DNA of 64,000 nucleotides, taken from the NCBI RefSeq assembly GCF_024699985.1, contig NZ_JAJONA010000001.1:1364001-1428000 (forward strand). The letters are read 5' to 3'. A program made the translations under genes and the position numbers. Origin of the DNA: Phenylobacterium sp. J367 (GTDB lineage: Bacteria; Pseudomonadota; Alphaproteobacteria; Caulobacterales; Caulobacteraceae). Of this stretch, positions 48,188-57,842 are shown in pieces. Under the pieces are notes generated by a model. That model did not search any database. It saw nothing but the letters and a program-made list of their open reading frames with translations, and was not told where the DNA came from. Each line of letters opens with the position of its first letter. The first letter of the stretch is position 1.

Positions 48188-48880
48188 CTAGCAGGGCTCG
48201 CCGACCTTGAGCCGCATCCTGGTCTCGGCCAGAGTTTCGCGGTGCCCGACCTGCGCACGGAGGGCGTCGACGCGGTCGGAGTCTTCCACGTTCTGGATGG
48301 ACCGCACTCCCGCGGCGCAGGAAGCCTGAGTGGCGTAGCGCTGCCGGCGGCCGTCTCGCTCGGCGACGCGGTCATAGAGCTTCGCATAGGCTCCGCCCTC
48401 GATGATCGGAGTCCCCGCCAGCGGCTCGACCCTCGCCAGGACCTCCTTCTGGAAGTCCCAGTCGTTGGTGTGCTGGGCGATGTCCCAGGCCTCATGGGAG
48501 AGCGCGGGGTCGCTGAACCAGCCCTTGGCCGGCAAGACTCGCCGCAATGCCTCTGTGTTGTCCGCGTCGATGAGCGCCAGCTCGTTCCAGACGACGGCCA
48601 GGATCCAGCCCCGCTCTTGTGGAGGCGACGCAAGGATCCGGGAAAGCGCCAGCCGGCCTTCGCGCTGCAGACGGTTCCGCCGGGCGAGCTCTTCGGTCAG
48701 GGACGCCGGCGGCGGGAGGGCGGCGAGCTCGGCGCGCACGGCGTCCATCCGTGATCGCCAGGCGCCGGCGAGGGCCTGGCCCTCCGCCGAGAGCGGGCGG
48801 GTCGGAAAGGGCGGCTTCGCCGGCTGCGCGAGGGCGGCGGTCGCGATCGCCGCAGCGGCGAGCGGGATCAGCAGCCGCAT
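48188..48880 (-). CDS. Secreted uncharacterised protein
   Basis: A 230-residue protein with a signal peptide (residues 1-19, MRLLIPLAAAAIATAALAQ). The mature part is helical and charged, containing SLTEELARRNRLQREGRL and ALSHEAWDIAQHTNDWDFQ. The ATG at 48880 shares a base with the stop of the DUF2237 gene, so the two are coupled. No family recognised. Four cysteines are absent or scattered, so no disulfide pattern is evident. Confidence 0.75.
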   Translation of the reverse strand: MRLLIPLAAAAIATAALAQPAKPPFPTRPLSAEGQALAGAWRSRMDAVRAELAALPPPASLTEELARRNRLQREGRLALSRILASPPQERGWILAVVWNELALIDADNTEALRRVLPAKGWFSDPALSHEAWDIAQHTNDWDFQKEVLARVEPLAGTPIIEGGAYAKLYDRVAERDGRRQRYATQASCAAGVRSIQNVEDSDRVDALRAQVGHRETLAETRMRLKVGEPC

Positions 48881-49266
48881 CAGGCCTGGACCGCGTGGTC
48901 CTTGAGGATGCCGAGCGGCACGATGGCCAGGGTCTCCTCGTGGGTCGCCTCCAGCACCACCTGGGGCGCGGCGCCGGCGTCGAGCGCCTCCTTCCAGCGG
49001 GGTGCGCAGAGGCACCAGCGGTCGCCGGGCCTGAGGCCCGGGAACATGGCTTCGGGCACGGGCGTGGAGAGATCGTTCCCGACCGAGCGCGAATAGGCCA
49101 GGAACTCCGCCGTCATCACCGCGCAGACGGTGTGCATGCCGAAGTCGTTGTGGTCGGTCTCGCAGCAGCCGTTGCGGAAGAAGCCGGTGACCGGCTGGGT
49201 CGAACAGGGCGCGAGCTTGCCGCCGAGGACGTTGCGGGCGTCGGGATCGTGCCGGCGTGTGGTCAT
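48880..49266 (-). CDS. DUF2237 protein
   Basis: A 128-residue protein with the DUF2237 pattern: NVLGGKLAPCSTQPVTGFFRNGCCET, HTVCAVMTAEFL, GNDLSTPVPEAMFPGLRPGD and WCLCAPRWKEA. The conserved cysteines suggest metal or thiol chemistry, but no function is established. It is the first gene of a two-gene unit and is divergent from the CitE-like gene. Confidence 0.92.
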   Translation of the reverse strand: MTTRRHDPDARNVLGGKLAPCSTQPVTGFFRNGCCETDHNDFGMHTVCAVMTAEFLAYSRSVGNDLSTPVPEAMFPGLRPGDRWCLCAPRWKEALDAGAAPQVVLEATHEETLAIVPLGILKDHAVQA

Positions 49267-49321
49267 GGCGTCAGTTTAGCCGCTAAGACAGGGGGTCCGC
49301 CAAGCGACAAGGAGCCCTCAG

Positions 49322-50182
49322 ATGGTCCGGCCGCGCCGCAGCGCCCTCTATATGCCCGCATCCAACCCGCGGGCCATCGACAAGGCACGCAGCCTGGCCG
49401 CCGACGTGGTGATCCTCGACCTCGAGGACTCGGTGGGTCCGGACGCCAAGGACGAAGCCCGCGGCCTGGCGGTGGACGCTGTCCGGGCCGGCGGATTCGG
49501 AGGCCGCGAGGTGGTGATCCGGGTCAATGGCCTCGACACCCCCTGGGGCGCCGCCGATCTGAAGGCCGCCGCTGAGGCCGGGCCGGACGGCATCCTCGTG
49601 CCCAAGGTCGCCAAGGCCGACGACCTCTCGCACTACGCCAAGCTGGTCACCGGCGACGTCCGGCTCTGGGCGATGATCGAGACCTGCTCGGCCATGTTCC
49701 GTCTCCCGCAGATCGCCGAGGCCAGCCGGGTCTGCGGCTGCGACGTGTGGGTGATCGGCGCCAACGACCTCGTGAAGGAGATGCGCTGCCGGCCGGGCCC
49801 CGACCGGGCGCCGCTCCTGCCGTCCCTGGCCGCCAGCGTCATGGCCGCCCGCGCCTATGGTCTTTCGATCCTCGATGGGGTCTGGAACGCCATCACCGAC
49901 CTCGACGGCCTGGCGCGCGAGTGCCGCCAGGGGGCGGACCTCGGCTTCGACGGCAAGAGCCTGATCCACCCGACCCATCTGGAGGCCGCCAACGCCGCCT
50001 TCAGCCCGGATCCCGGCGAGGTCGCCTGGGCCCGCACGATCGCGGCGGCGTTCGACGAGCCACAAAACGCCGGCAAGGGCGTTATCAAGGTCGAGGGCAA
50101 GATGGTGGAGCGGTTGCATCTCGTTCAGGCGCAGCGTCTGATCGGCATCGCCGACGCCATCGCCGCCCATGAGGCCGCGTAG
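49322..50182 (+). CDS. HpcH/HpaI-CitE family CoA-ester lyase
   Basis: A 286-residue TIM-barrel lyase. Motifs are RSALYMPASNPRAIDKA, DVVILDLEDSVGPDAKDEAR (metal-binding acidic residues), VRVNG-like VIRVNGLDTPWGAAD and GFDGKSLIHPTHLEAAN. Relatives cleave malyl-CoA, citramalyl-CoA or citryl-CoA. No citrate lyase alpha/gamma subunits are near, so a stand-alone malyl/citramalyl-CoA lyase is likelier. Malate dehydrogenase lies about 1 kb downstream. Confidence 0.9.
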   Translation: MVRPRRSALYMPASNPRAIDKARSLAADVVILDLEDSVGPDAKDEARGLAVDAVRAGGFGGREVVIRVNGLDTPWGAADLKAAAEAGPDGILVPKVAKADDLSHYAKLVTGDVRLWAMIETCSAMFRLPQIAEASRVCGCDVWVIGANDLVKEMRCRPGPDRAPLLPSLAASVMAARAYGLSILDGVWNAITDLDGLARECRQGADLGFDGKSLIHPTHLEAANAAFSPDPGEVAWARTIAAAFDEPQNAGKGVIKVEGKMVERLHLVQAQRLIGIADAIAAHEAA

Positions 50183-50190
50183 AGGTAGAC

Positions 50191-50825
50191 ATGAGGCTGA
50201 CCGTCGCCGTCCTGCTGACCGCCGCCCTGGCTGCTCCGGCCGCGGCGCGCGCCCAGGACCCGATCGGGGCGCTGCTCGACCGCTCGGCGCCGCCGACCCA
50301 GGCGGATCCCGAGGAGCCGGACACCGCCGCCGAGCCGCCGGCCGCACCAGAGCCCGAACCTCAGATCGCGCTGCCTCCGGGGCCGCAGCCTTACGCGCCG
50401 CCCCGGCCGCAACTCGCCGGGCCAGTGTTCGTGGACGAGACTGGCAAGAACCCCGACGCCCCGCCGACCGTGCGCGACCTCGCCTACGAGTCCCGGATCC
50501 GGGCGTCCTTCGCCTCCGCCCAATCCTTCCAGGGGCCGCTGGACGGGCGATGGACGCTCGCGGCGGCCGACGGGACCGGGCTCTATGAGTTCGAGCTCTC
50601 CGACAAGACGAGCGCCCCGCCGGAGGGCCTGGCGGGACCTGCGCCGGCCGGGCGCCCTGGGCGGCTCCGGGTTCGTGGACGAGATCCGCCTTGACGGCGG
50701 CCAGCTCATCCTGCGCTTCGGGGATGTGACGGGCACGTTCAGCGGCGGCTATGGCGGCCAGTGGTCCGGCCGGCTCTCCGACGGTCGGCAGGTGAGCCTG
50801 CGGAAGGCCCCTCCCCCAGCCCTAG
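50191..50825 (+). CDS. Secreted protein of unknown function (frameshifted)
   Basis: A signal peptide (residues 1-22, ending AARAQ) is followed by a proline-rich region (PEEPDTAAEPPAAPEPEP) and a soluble domain with FASAQSFQGPLDGRWTLA. The frame breaks at the CCCC run at 50615-50618, after which GSGFVDEIRLDGGQLILRF and YGGQWSGRLSDGRQVSL continue in another frame. A second extra C at 50813-50817 would give a stop at 50825. Removing both gives 210 residues. Family unknown. Overlaps the end of the HIT gene. Confidence 0.65.
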
Positions 50826-51241
50826 AGGCCGAGCGCGCCCTTCGCGACCGCCATCGCGGTCGCCAGCGACGTCTCATCGAAAAGCTCGGCCGCGCCTTGG
50901 CCCCACACCGGCCCGGGCCATGCGGGATCGTCCGCGCGCCGCCCGACCACATGCACATGCAGTTGTCGCGTCACATTGCCGAGCTGGCCGACATTCAGCT
51001 TTTCCACCGGGCGGCCAAGCGCCTCGCCCACCGCCCGCACCGCCGCGCCGGCGCGCAGGACCTCCTCAAGCAGCGTCCCGCGCTGGCGCGGCGAGAGATC
51101 CTCCAGCTCCACCGCGTCGTCGACGCGGGGGATCAGCACGATCCAGGCGTACCGGGCGTCGCGCTGCAACCGCGCGTGGCAGAGCTCGAGGTCGCCCAGG
51201 GCCTCGGAGGTGGCGGCGAAGGCGGGATCGAGCATGGTCAT
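50822..51241 (-). CDS. HIT-family protein
   Basis: A 139-residue protein with the histidine-triad motif as QLHVHVVGRR near residue 95. Upstream, LELCHARLQRDARYAWIVLIPRVDDAVELEDL and VGQLGNVTRQ match the family. HIT proteins hydrolyse or transfer nucleotides. Convergent with the preceding gene and divergent from mdh. Confidence 0.9.
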   Translation of the reverse strand: MTMLDPAFAATSEALGDLELCHARLQRDARYAWIVLIPRVDDAVELEDLSPRQRGTLLEEVLRAGAAVRAVGEALGRPVEKLNVGQLGNVTRQLHVHVVGRRADDPAWPGPVWGQGAAELFDETSLATAMAVAKGALGL

Positions 51242-51341
51242 GGCGGCTTCGGCGTCTGCGGCATTGCAGCATGGCCGTCAATTGGCTACCCAGCCCGCGA
51301 CCCGGCTAGAGCGGCCGTCCCCAATTTCCGGAGAGTGATCC

Positions 51342-52328
51342 ATGGCGAAGTCCCCCATCCGCGTCGCGGTGACCGGCGCGGCCGGCAACATCGGCTACGC
51401 GCTGCTCTTCCGCATCGCCTCGGGCGAGATGCTGGGCAAGGACCAGCCGGTCATCCTGCAGCTGCTGGAGATCCCGGCCGAGGGGCCGCAGAAGGCGCTG
51501 AAGGGCGTCGCCATGGAGCTCGAGGACTGCGCCTTCCCGCTGCTGCAGGACATGGTGCTGACCGACGACCCGAAGGTCGCCTTCAAGGATGCAAGCTGGA
51601 ACCTGCTGGTGGGCTCCAAGCCGCGCGGTCCGGGCATGGAGCGCGCCGACCTGCTGAAGGACAATGGCAAGATCTTCATCGCCCAGGGCCGGGCGATCGA
51701 CGAGGTGGCCGCCGACGACGCCCGCATCGCCGTGGTGGGCAACCCCTGCAACACCAACTGCATGATCGCCGCCAGCCAGGCCAAGCGCCTGACCGCCGAC
51801 CGCTTCACCGCCATGGTGCGCCTGGACGAGAACCGCGGCCGGGCCCAGCTCGCCAAGAAGGCCGGTGTGTCGATCAACGACGTCAGCGAGCTGTTCATCT
51901 ACGGCAACCACAGCCCGACGATGTTCGCCGACTTCACCCACGCCAAGATCGGCGGCAAGGCGGTCACCGACGTGATCACCGACCGCGCCTGGCTGGAGAC
52001 CGATTACCTGCCGACCGTCGGCAAGCGCGGCGCGGCGATCATCGAGGCCCGCGGCCAGTCCTCGGCGGCCTCGGCGGCCAACGCCCTGATCGACCACGTG
52101 CGCGACCTGACCACCGTCGGCAGGATCCACTCGGTCGCGGTGAACTCGGAAGGCCGCTATGGCTTCGCCGAAGGCGTCTGGGCCGGGATGCCGGTGAAGA
52201 CCACGGCGCCGGGCGCCTATGAAGTCGTGACGTCCTACGAGATGGACGACTTCGCCAAGTCGAAGATCGCGATCACCAACGACGAATTGATCGGCGAGCG
52301 CGACACCGTGAAGGACATGCTGGGCTAA
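51342..52328 (+). CDS. mdh: Malate dehydrogenase
   Basis: A 328-residue NAD-dependent enzyme oxidising malate to oxaloacetate. The Rossmann motif is [22 protein letters not shown]; substrate-binding arginines are in [14 protein letters not shown] and [13 protein letters not shown]; the catalytic His is in YGNHSPTMF. The pattern and length are those of the cytosolic-type (MDH type 2) enzymes rather than the lactate-dehydrogenase-like type common in alphaproteobacteria. A gagag ribosome site precedes the ATG. It stands 4.3 kb upstream of sucC rather than next to it. Confidence 0.96.
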   Translation: MAKSPIRVAVTGAAGNIGYALLFRIASGEMLGKDQPVILQLLEIPAEGPQKALKGVAMELEDCAFPLLQDMVLTDDPKVAFKDASWNLLVGSKPRGPGMERADLLKDNGKIFIAQGRAIDEVAADDARIAVVGNPCNTNCMIAASQAKRLTADRFTAMVRLDENRGRAQLAKKAGVSINDVSELFIYGNHSPTMFADFTHAKIGGKAVTDVITDRAWLETDYLPTVGKRGAAIIEARGQSSAASAANALIDHVRDLTTVGRIHSVAVNSEGRYGFAEGVWAGMPVKTTAPGAYEVVTSYEMDDFAKSKIAITNDELIGERDTVKDMLG

Positions 52329-52334
52329 CGCACC

Positions 52335-53073
52335 CTAATACCCTTCCGCCAGGTCGTTGAGCTCGCGGATCCGCTGGGAATAGACGCTGGCCACGGCGCC
52401 GGAAGACCGGCGCGCGGCGTCCTCGCGGATCTGCAGCCAGTCGTCCTGTTCGGCCCTCAGCTCGCGATAGGGGATGCCGGAGGAGACGGCGCGGTCGAAC
52501 GCGCGGTCGAGTCGCCGGTCTAGGCGCGCCAGCTCGTCGTCGCCGCAGATCATCCGTTCCGCGCGGGTGCCGGCATTGCGGCAGTCGAAGCTCGGCCTGG
52601 CACGGGCCGGGATCGGCGGCGGCTCGGCGACGCGGGCGACCACCGGGGCGGCGGCCTCCGGCGCGGAGGGCGCGACGGCCAGTTCGGGCTGTCGCGGCGG
52701 GCGCGGGCGCCGCCGGCCGGGGCGCGGCGCGGGCGAGTTCGGGGGGCAGGACCTCCAGCTTGCCGGCGGACTTCGGCGCAGGCAGCGGCTCGGGCTTCGC
52801 GACCTCCACCGGCATCGGCGGCGTGAGGGCCTCGGCCGTCGCGGCCTTCATCGGCGCCGGCGCGCGGTCCTCAACGAGCTGAGGGCGGAACAGCACGCCG
52901 GCCACCAGGCCCAGGGCGACGGCGCCGGCCAGCCCGCCCAGCACGAGGTTGCGGCGGTTCGCGGCGCGGGGCGGCGGCGGCGGCCGGGCCGGCGGCTCCG
53001 ACGCGAAGCCGTTGTACGCACCGCCGGTCCAGGAGTGGGCGATCGGGTCTCTGGGGGTCGGGTCGGCGGGCAT
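52335..53073 (-). CDS. Membrane-anchored LprI-like protein (one-base frameshift)
   Basis: The N-terminal cytoplasmic part (IAHSWTGGAYNGFASEPP, then proline-rich) precedes one membrane segment (LVLGGLAGAVALGLVAGVLF, about residues 45-64) and a Pro/Ala linker. The C-terminal domain has SFDCRNAGTRAERMICGDDELARLDRRL, with the two cysteines of the LprI/DUF1311 family, and ends VYSQRIRELNDLAEGY. The frame breaks between about 52690 and the G6 run at 52741-52746. One extra base is implied, giving 245 residues. Next to a paralogue of the same design at 53144-54397. Confidence 0.75.
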
Positions 53074-53143
53074 GGGTCTTCGATCTCCGGCGCGTCCCTC
53101 GCGCCGGACCTAACCCGTTCGCCCCCTTGACCGTTGCAATGGC

Positions 53144-54397
53144 TCAGTAAGCGCGCGCGTCCCGCGTCATGTCGTTCAGCTCCGCGATGCGGGCCTCATA
53201 GACGTCGCGGACCGCCCAGGGCGCCTCGCGGGCCGCCTGGGCGCGGGCCTCCAGCCAGCGGGCCTGCTGGCGCGCCAAAGTGGCGGTCGAGGCCCCGGCC
53301 GCCTCGGCCTGGCGATAGGCGCGGGCGAGCTGGCGGTCGGCGGCGGCCAGCGAAGGGTCAGCGCAGACCAGGGCCGCGCCGGCGTCCGAGGAGACGCAGC
53401 GGTTCGACGCCTTGCGGATCGGATTGTCGCGGGTCGGCTTGGGCAGCGTCGGCTTCGGCGCGGACTTGGCCCGCTCGGGCTTGCGCGCCGCGGCCGTCTC
53501 GACCTTCGCCTTCTCGACCCTTGCCTTCTCGGCCTTCGCCTTCTCGACCCTCGCCTTCTCGACCCTGTCCCGCTCGGCCTTGGTGTTCTTCGCGGACGTC
53601 TTGTCGGCCTTCTTCGCCTTGACCGGCTCCAGCTTCGCCAGCTCGGTCTTGGTCTTCTTCTTCTCGGCGCGGGCCTTGCGGGTGTCGGCGATCTTGGCCT
53701 TGGAGGCGGACGCCGCCTGTTTCACCTTCTTCGGCGTCACCTTGGCGAGCGTCGTGGTGAGCTTGCGGCCCTTCTTCGCCTCGGCGGCGTCAGCCTTCTT
53801 CGGCTCCGCCTTGGCGACCTTCGCCGCCTTGGGCTCGTCCTTCGCCTTGCGGACCCTGGTCTTCTCCGGCGCGGCCTCGGCGACCTTCCGCTCGGCCTTG
53901 GCTTTCGGGGGGCTTCACCTCGGCCTTCTTCTCGACCGTCGCACCCGCGAGCCGCTTAGGCTCGGATTTGACCGCCGGCTTCGGCGCCAGCGCCGGTTCC
54001 GGTTCGACCTCGATCGGCGTCACGGCCTGGACGCGGACCAGGCCGGAGGGCGGACGGGTCGGCGCGAAGACGGGTGGGGCGGGATCGACAGGCACGGCGA
54101 TCGCGGGCGGGCGGCCCGCCATGGCCGGCAGCACCTCTATGGGCGCGCCGATCGGGGCGGTCGGCGCGTCCTGCACGACGACCTCCAGGATCCGCGCCGG
54201 CTTCGGCGCTCGGCGACCGCCTTCGCGGCGACCGGGACGGCCCGGCGCTCGTCCTCGTGCGGCCGGGCCCAGAGGCCGGCGCCGACGCCCAGCGCGCAGG
54301 CGCCGACCACGCCCAGGAACAGCATGGGTCGGCCACCGCCGGAGGATGGTGTCACCAGGTCCGGAATCTTCGGATCGTCAGGCGGGTCTTGCGCCAT
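53144..54397 (-). CDS. Membrane-anchored LprI-like protein with Lys/Ala-rich linker (two frameshifts)
   Basis: Starts MAQDPPDDPKIPDLV, with one membrane segment (MLFLGVVGACALGVGAGLW) soon after. A long linker is first Pro/Val-rich and then strongly Lys/Ala/Glu-rich (KARVEKAKAEKARVEKA). The C-terminal domain RCVSSDAGAALVCADPSLAAADRQLA carries the two LprI-family cysteines and ends VRDVYEARIAELND. The frame breaks twice: one base missing near 54208-54211, and one extra in the G6 run at 53907-53912. Correcting both gives 417 residues. Paralogue of the next gene on the same strand. Confidence 0.75.
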
Positions 54398-54522
54398 AGG
54401 GGCTGGTCCTTGCGAACATCGGCCCCTCGAAAATCGAGGCGTCAGACCACACAGCCACGCCCGCAGCTGTGATAAGCCCCTAGCCCCGACCTCTCTCCCA
54501 CCGCCACAATGAGGCCAAATAC

Positions 54523-55062
54523 GTGCGTCCGCCAGCACCCGTTCTTGAGACAGATCGCCTCATTCTGCGCACGCCCGAGCCGGAGGACTTCGAACCCTGG
54601 ACGGCCTTCCTGGCCGACGCCGAGGCCCAGGCCTTCCTAGGCGGCGCCCAGCCCCGGCCGCTCGCCTGGCGGCAGATCTGCGTGATGACCGGGGCCTGGA
54701 CGGTGCGCGGCTTCTCCATGTTCTCGGTGATCGAGAAGTCGACCGGCCGCTGGATCGGCCGCCTGGGGCCCTGGCAGCCGGAGGGCTGGCCGGGCACGGA
54801 GGTCGGCTGGGGCCTGGTCCGCGACTGCTGGGGCAAGGGATATGCGACGGAGGGCGCGGCCGCGGCTATCGACTGGGCGTTCGACGTGCTCGGCTGGGAC
54901 GAGGTGATCCACACCATCGAGAGCCCCAACGTGAACTCCTCGAAGGTCGCCGAGCGGCTGGGCTCGACCATCCTGCGGCAGGCGGTTTTGCCGGCGCCGA
55001 TCAACCTGCCGGTGGATGTCTGGGGGCAGTCCCGGGCCCAGTGGAAGGCGCGGAAGCGCTAG
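54523..55062 (+). CDS. RimJ/RimL-type GNAT acetyltransferase
   Basis: A 179-residue GNAT: ETDRLILRTPEPEDFEPW at the N-terminus, EVGWGLVRDCWGKGYATEGA (acetyl-CoA loop) and VIHTIESPNVNSSKVAERLG. It starts at GTG 54523. Its stop overlaps the end of the convergent LytTR gene by 4 bases. Substrate unknown. Confidence 0.9.
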   Translation: MRPPAPVLETDRLILRTPEPEDFEPWTAFLADAEAQAFLGGAQPRPLAWRQICVMTGAWTVRGFSMFSVIEKSTGRWIGRLGPWQPEGWPGTEVGWGLVRDCWGKGYATEGAAAAIDWAFDVLGWDEVIHTIESPNVNSSKVAERLGSTILRQAVLPAPINLPVDVWGQSRAQWKARKR

Positions 55063-55943
55063 ATCCAGCCCTTCTCGCGCAGTTCGCCGGCATAGGTGCG
55101 GCTGACCGGGACCTGGGCGCCGTCCTTCAGCGTGAGCGTGGCCCGGCCGTCGCCGCGCTTCGCGTCGGCGATGGCGTCGCGCGCGACCCACCAGGAGCGA
55201 TGCACCTGCATGCCCTCGACGCCGTCCAGCTCGGCGACGGCGTCGGCCAGCCGCATCAGGATCAGGTCCTGCCCCTTCGACGAATGGATCCGCAGGTAGT
55301 GGTCCTCGGCCTCGACCGCCCAGACGTCCGCGCCGCGCAACCTGAGCGGCAGGCGCTCCAGGAACTTCGGCGGGGGCGGAGCGGCGGTTGCGGCCTCGCC
55401 CTCGCGGATCGAGGTCCGCCGGATCCAGGCCACCAGGAAGCAGAAGAACAGCGACGTCACGAGCGAGGTGCCGATGTAGCCGGGGATGCTGGAGACCGGC
55501 GGGTCGCCCTGCGGAGGGGCCACCAGGTTGACGCCGCTCCACACCACGAGCCCCATCGGGGCGAACATCAGGATGGCGCTGGCGAGCGCCACCCGCCACC
55601 AGGCGCGCCGCACCCAGGCCGCCTGTTCCACGAACATGAAGGCTGCTGCGCCCATCAGGGAGGCGATCCAGGCGAAGCTGATCATCAGGATCGAGCGGAT
55701 GACGAACGGCGTCCCTGAGGTCTCGAAGGCCGAGAGAAAGCTCATGAAGCTTCCGACGATCAGCGCGGGGACGAGCGTGCCGCGCAGCAGGCCGATGATG
55801 CGGGTCTTCGTCCACGAAGCGTCAACGGCGGCCCCTGGCCGTTCGCGTAGGACCTGCGTCATCCGACGTATCCCCGCTCGCCCATCGAACCGTCCGCCCC
55901 CAGTCATCCGTCCGACGACGCCGCGAAGGCCCGCGGCGTTCAC
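55059..55943 (-). CDS. Membrane LytTR-domain transcriptional regulator
   Basis: Up to 294 residues (alternative start at 55862). Four membrane segments fill about residues 50-165. A C-terminal LytTR DNA-binding domain starts near residue 190: RLRGADVWAVEAEDHYLRIHSSKGQDLILMR (seen as separate strands) and GMQVHRSWWVARDAI. Such fused proteins bind DNA from the membrane and usually control a neighbouring membrane-protein gene. Here the divergent DUF2306 gene, 17 bases away, is the obvious candidate. Confidence 0.88.
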   Translation of the reverse strand: MNAAGLRGVVGRMTGGGRFDGRAGIRRMTQVLRERPGAAVDASWTKTRIIGLLRGTLVPALIVGSFMSFLSAFETSGTPFVIRSILMISFAWIASLMGAAAFMFVEQAAWVRRAWWRVALASAILMFAPMGLVVWSGVNLVAPPQGDPPVSSIPGYIGTSLVTSLFFCFLVAWIRRTSIREGEAATAAPPPPKFLERLPLRLRGADVWAVEAEDHYLRIHSSKGQDLILMRLADAVAELDGVEGMQVHRSWWVARDAIADAKRGDGRATLTLKDGAQVPVSRTYAGELREKGWI

Positions 55944-55960
55944 CTGACCGGAGATAAAGG

Positions 55961-56509
55961 ATGTCGGTTCGATCGCAAATTCCGGCCCGCGCGCCGCTGG
56001 GGTTCCGCAGCTACTTCCTGGTCGCGATGACCGCGGCGGCGGCGATCGTCATCATCTCGCAGCGCGGCGCCTGGGACGACATCGCCCGCATGGCGCTGGC
56101 CGCCCGGCCGCACGCGCCGGACATGGCGCTGTTCGCCAGCCTGTCGCCGGCGATCAAGATTCACCTGCTGGCGGCGCTGGCCGCCCTTGTCCTCGGCGGC
56201 CTGCTGATGGCGGTCCGCAAGGGGCGCAGGTTCCACCGGGTCGCCGGCTGGGTCTGGGTCTCCCTGGTCGCGGTGACGGCAGGCGCGACCCTGTTCATCA
56301 CCAGCCTGAACCATGGCCGCTGGTCGATCCTTCACCTGTTCACGGGCTGGGTGTTCCTGATGCTGCCGCTGGCCGTGATCTGGGCGAAGCGTCACAACGT
56401 CGCGAGGCACCGGCGCACCATGATGGGCCTGTTCTACGGGGGCTTCGCCATCAACCTCTTCGTGGCCCTGATCCCGGGGCGGACGCTCTGGACGCTGTTC
56501 TTCGGCTGA
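55961..56509 (+). CDS. DUF2306 membrane protein
   Basis: A 182-residue protein with about five membrane segments. Features include [35 protein letters not shown] and [18 protein letters not shown], with conserved His in helices, and a [12 protein letters not shown] end. Assigned to DUF2306; the His pattern could bind haem or metal, but nothing is established. Divergent from the LytTR regulator. Confidence 0.8.
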   Translation: MSVRSQIPARAPLGFRSYFLVAMTAAAAIVIISQRGAWDDIARMALAARPHAPDMALFASLSPAIKIHLLAALAALVLGGLLMAVRKGRRFHRVAGWVWVSLVAVTAGATLFITSLNHGRWSILHLFTGWVFLMLPLAVIWAKRHNVARHRRTMMGLFYGGFAINLFVALIPGRTLWTLFFG

Positions 56510-56568
56510 GCCTGCTCCCTCTAGGGAAGCACCTTGGGTTTTCAGCCGATTTTGACACGCTCACGCGG

Positions 56569-56594
56569 TTGTCATCGTCAGGGGGGCCTATAAC
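56569..56594 (+). promoter_or_regulatory. Predicted promoter of the sucC operon
   Basis: TTGTCAT at 56569-56575 and CCTATAAC at 56587-56594 are separated by 11 bases, close to the Caulobacter housekeeping consensus (TTGACGS, 10-14 bases, GCTANAWC). It lies 50 bases before the sucC start. Confidence 0.55.
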
Positions 56595-56643
56595 CGCGCC
56601 CACTCGCCGCCCCGGGCGAGGCGATTTCCAGCGCCACGGCCTC

Positions 56644-57842
56644 ATGAACATCCACGAACACCAAGCCAAAGCCGTCCTCTCCGAGTTCGGCGTCGCGGTT
56701 CCGCGCGGCTTCCCGGCCTTCACCGTCGACGAGGCGGTCAAGGCGGCTGAACAACTCGGCGGCCCCGTCTTCGTCGTGAAGTCCCAGATCCACGCCGGCG
56801 GGCGCGGCAAGGGCAAGTTCGAGGGCCTGGGCCCCGACGCAAAGGGCGGCGTCCGGGTGGTGAAGTCGGTGGACGAGGTCCGCGCCAACGCCGAGGAGAT
56901 GCTCGGCCGCGTGCTGGTGACCCACCAGACGGGCCCGGCCGGCAAGCAGGTGAACCGCCTCTACATCGAGGAAGGCGCCGCGATCGCCAAGGAATTCTAC
57001 CTGTCGCTGCTGGTCGACCGCGAGACGAGCTGGGTCTCGGTCGTGGCCTCCACCGAAGGCGGCATGGACATCGAGGAGGTGGCCCACGCCACCCCTGAGA
57101 AGATCGTCACCTTCTCCATCGACCCGGTCACCGGCGTGTGGCCGCACCACGGCCTGATGCTGGCCGCGGCGCTCGGCCTGAAGGGCGACCTCTCCAAGCA
57201 GGCCTCGAAGCTCCTCTCGCAGCTCTATACGGCCTTCCTGGCCAAGGACATGAGCATGCTGGAGATCAACCCGCTGATCGTCACCGCCGACGACCAGCTC
57301 CGCGTCCTCGACGCCAAGGTGAGCTTCGATTCCAACGCCCTCTTCCGCCACAAGGACGTGGTGGCGCTGCGCGACGAGAGCGAGGAGGACCCGAAGGAGA
57401 TCGAGGCCTCCAAGTACGACCTCTCCTACATCGCCCTCGACGGCGAGATCGGCTGCATGGTCAACGGCGCGGGCCTGGCCATGGCGACCATGGACATCAT
57501 CAAGCTCTACGGCGCCGAGCCGGCCAACTTCCTGGACGTGGGCGGCGGCGCCTCGAAGGAAAAGGTCACGGCGGCCTTCAAGATCATCACAGCGGACCCG
57601 AACGTGAAGGGCATCCTGGTGAACATCTTCGGCGGCATCATGCGCTGCGACATCATCGCGGAAGGCGTGGTCGCTGCGGTGAAGGAAGTGGGCCTGAAGG
57701 TGCCGCTCGTCGTGCGCCTGGAAGGCACCAACGTCGAGCTGGGCAAGAAGATCATCAATGAGAGCGGCCTGAACGTGATCGCCGCCAACGACCTCTCGGA
57801 CGGCGCCGAGAAGATCGTCCAGGCCGTTCGGGGGCTGCGTAA
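56644..57842 (+). CDS. sucC: Succinyl-CoA synthetase beta subunit (one-base deletion at 3' end)
   Basis: The ADP-forming beta subunit, which with SucD makes ATP from succinyl-CoA. It begins [22 protein letters not shown] (ATP-grasp), with [22 protein letters not shown] and [13 protein letters not shown]. As written the frame reads past the natural end into sucD. One G missing from the run at 57830-57834 accounts for this; restoring it ends the protein VRGAA with TAA directly before the sucD ATG. That gives 399 residues, the usual length. Confidence 0.96.
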
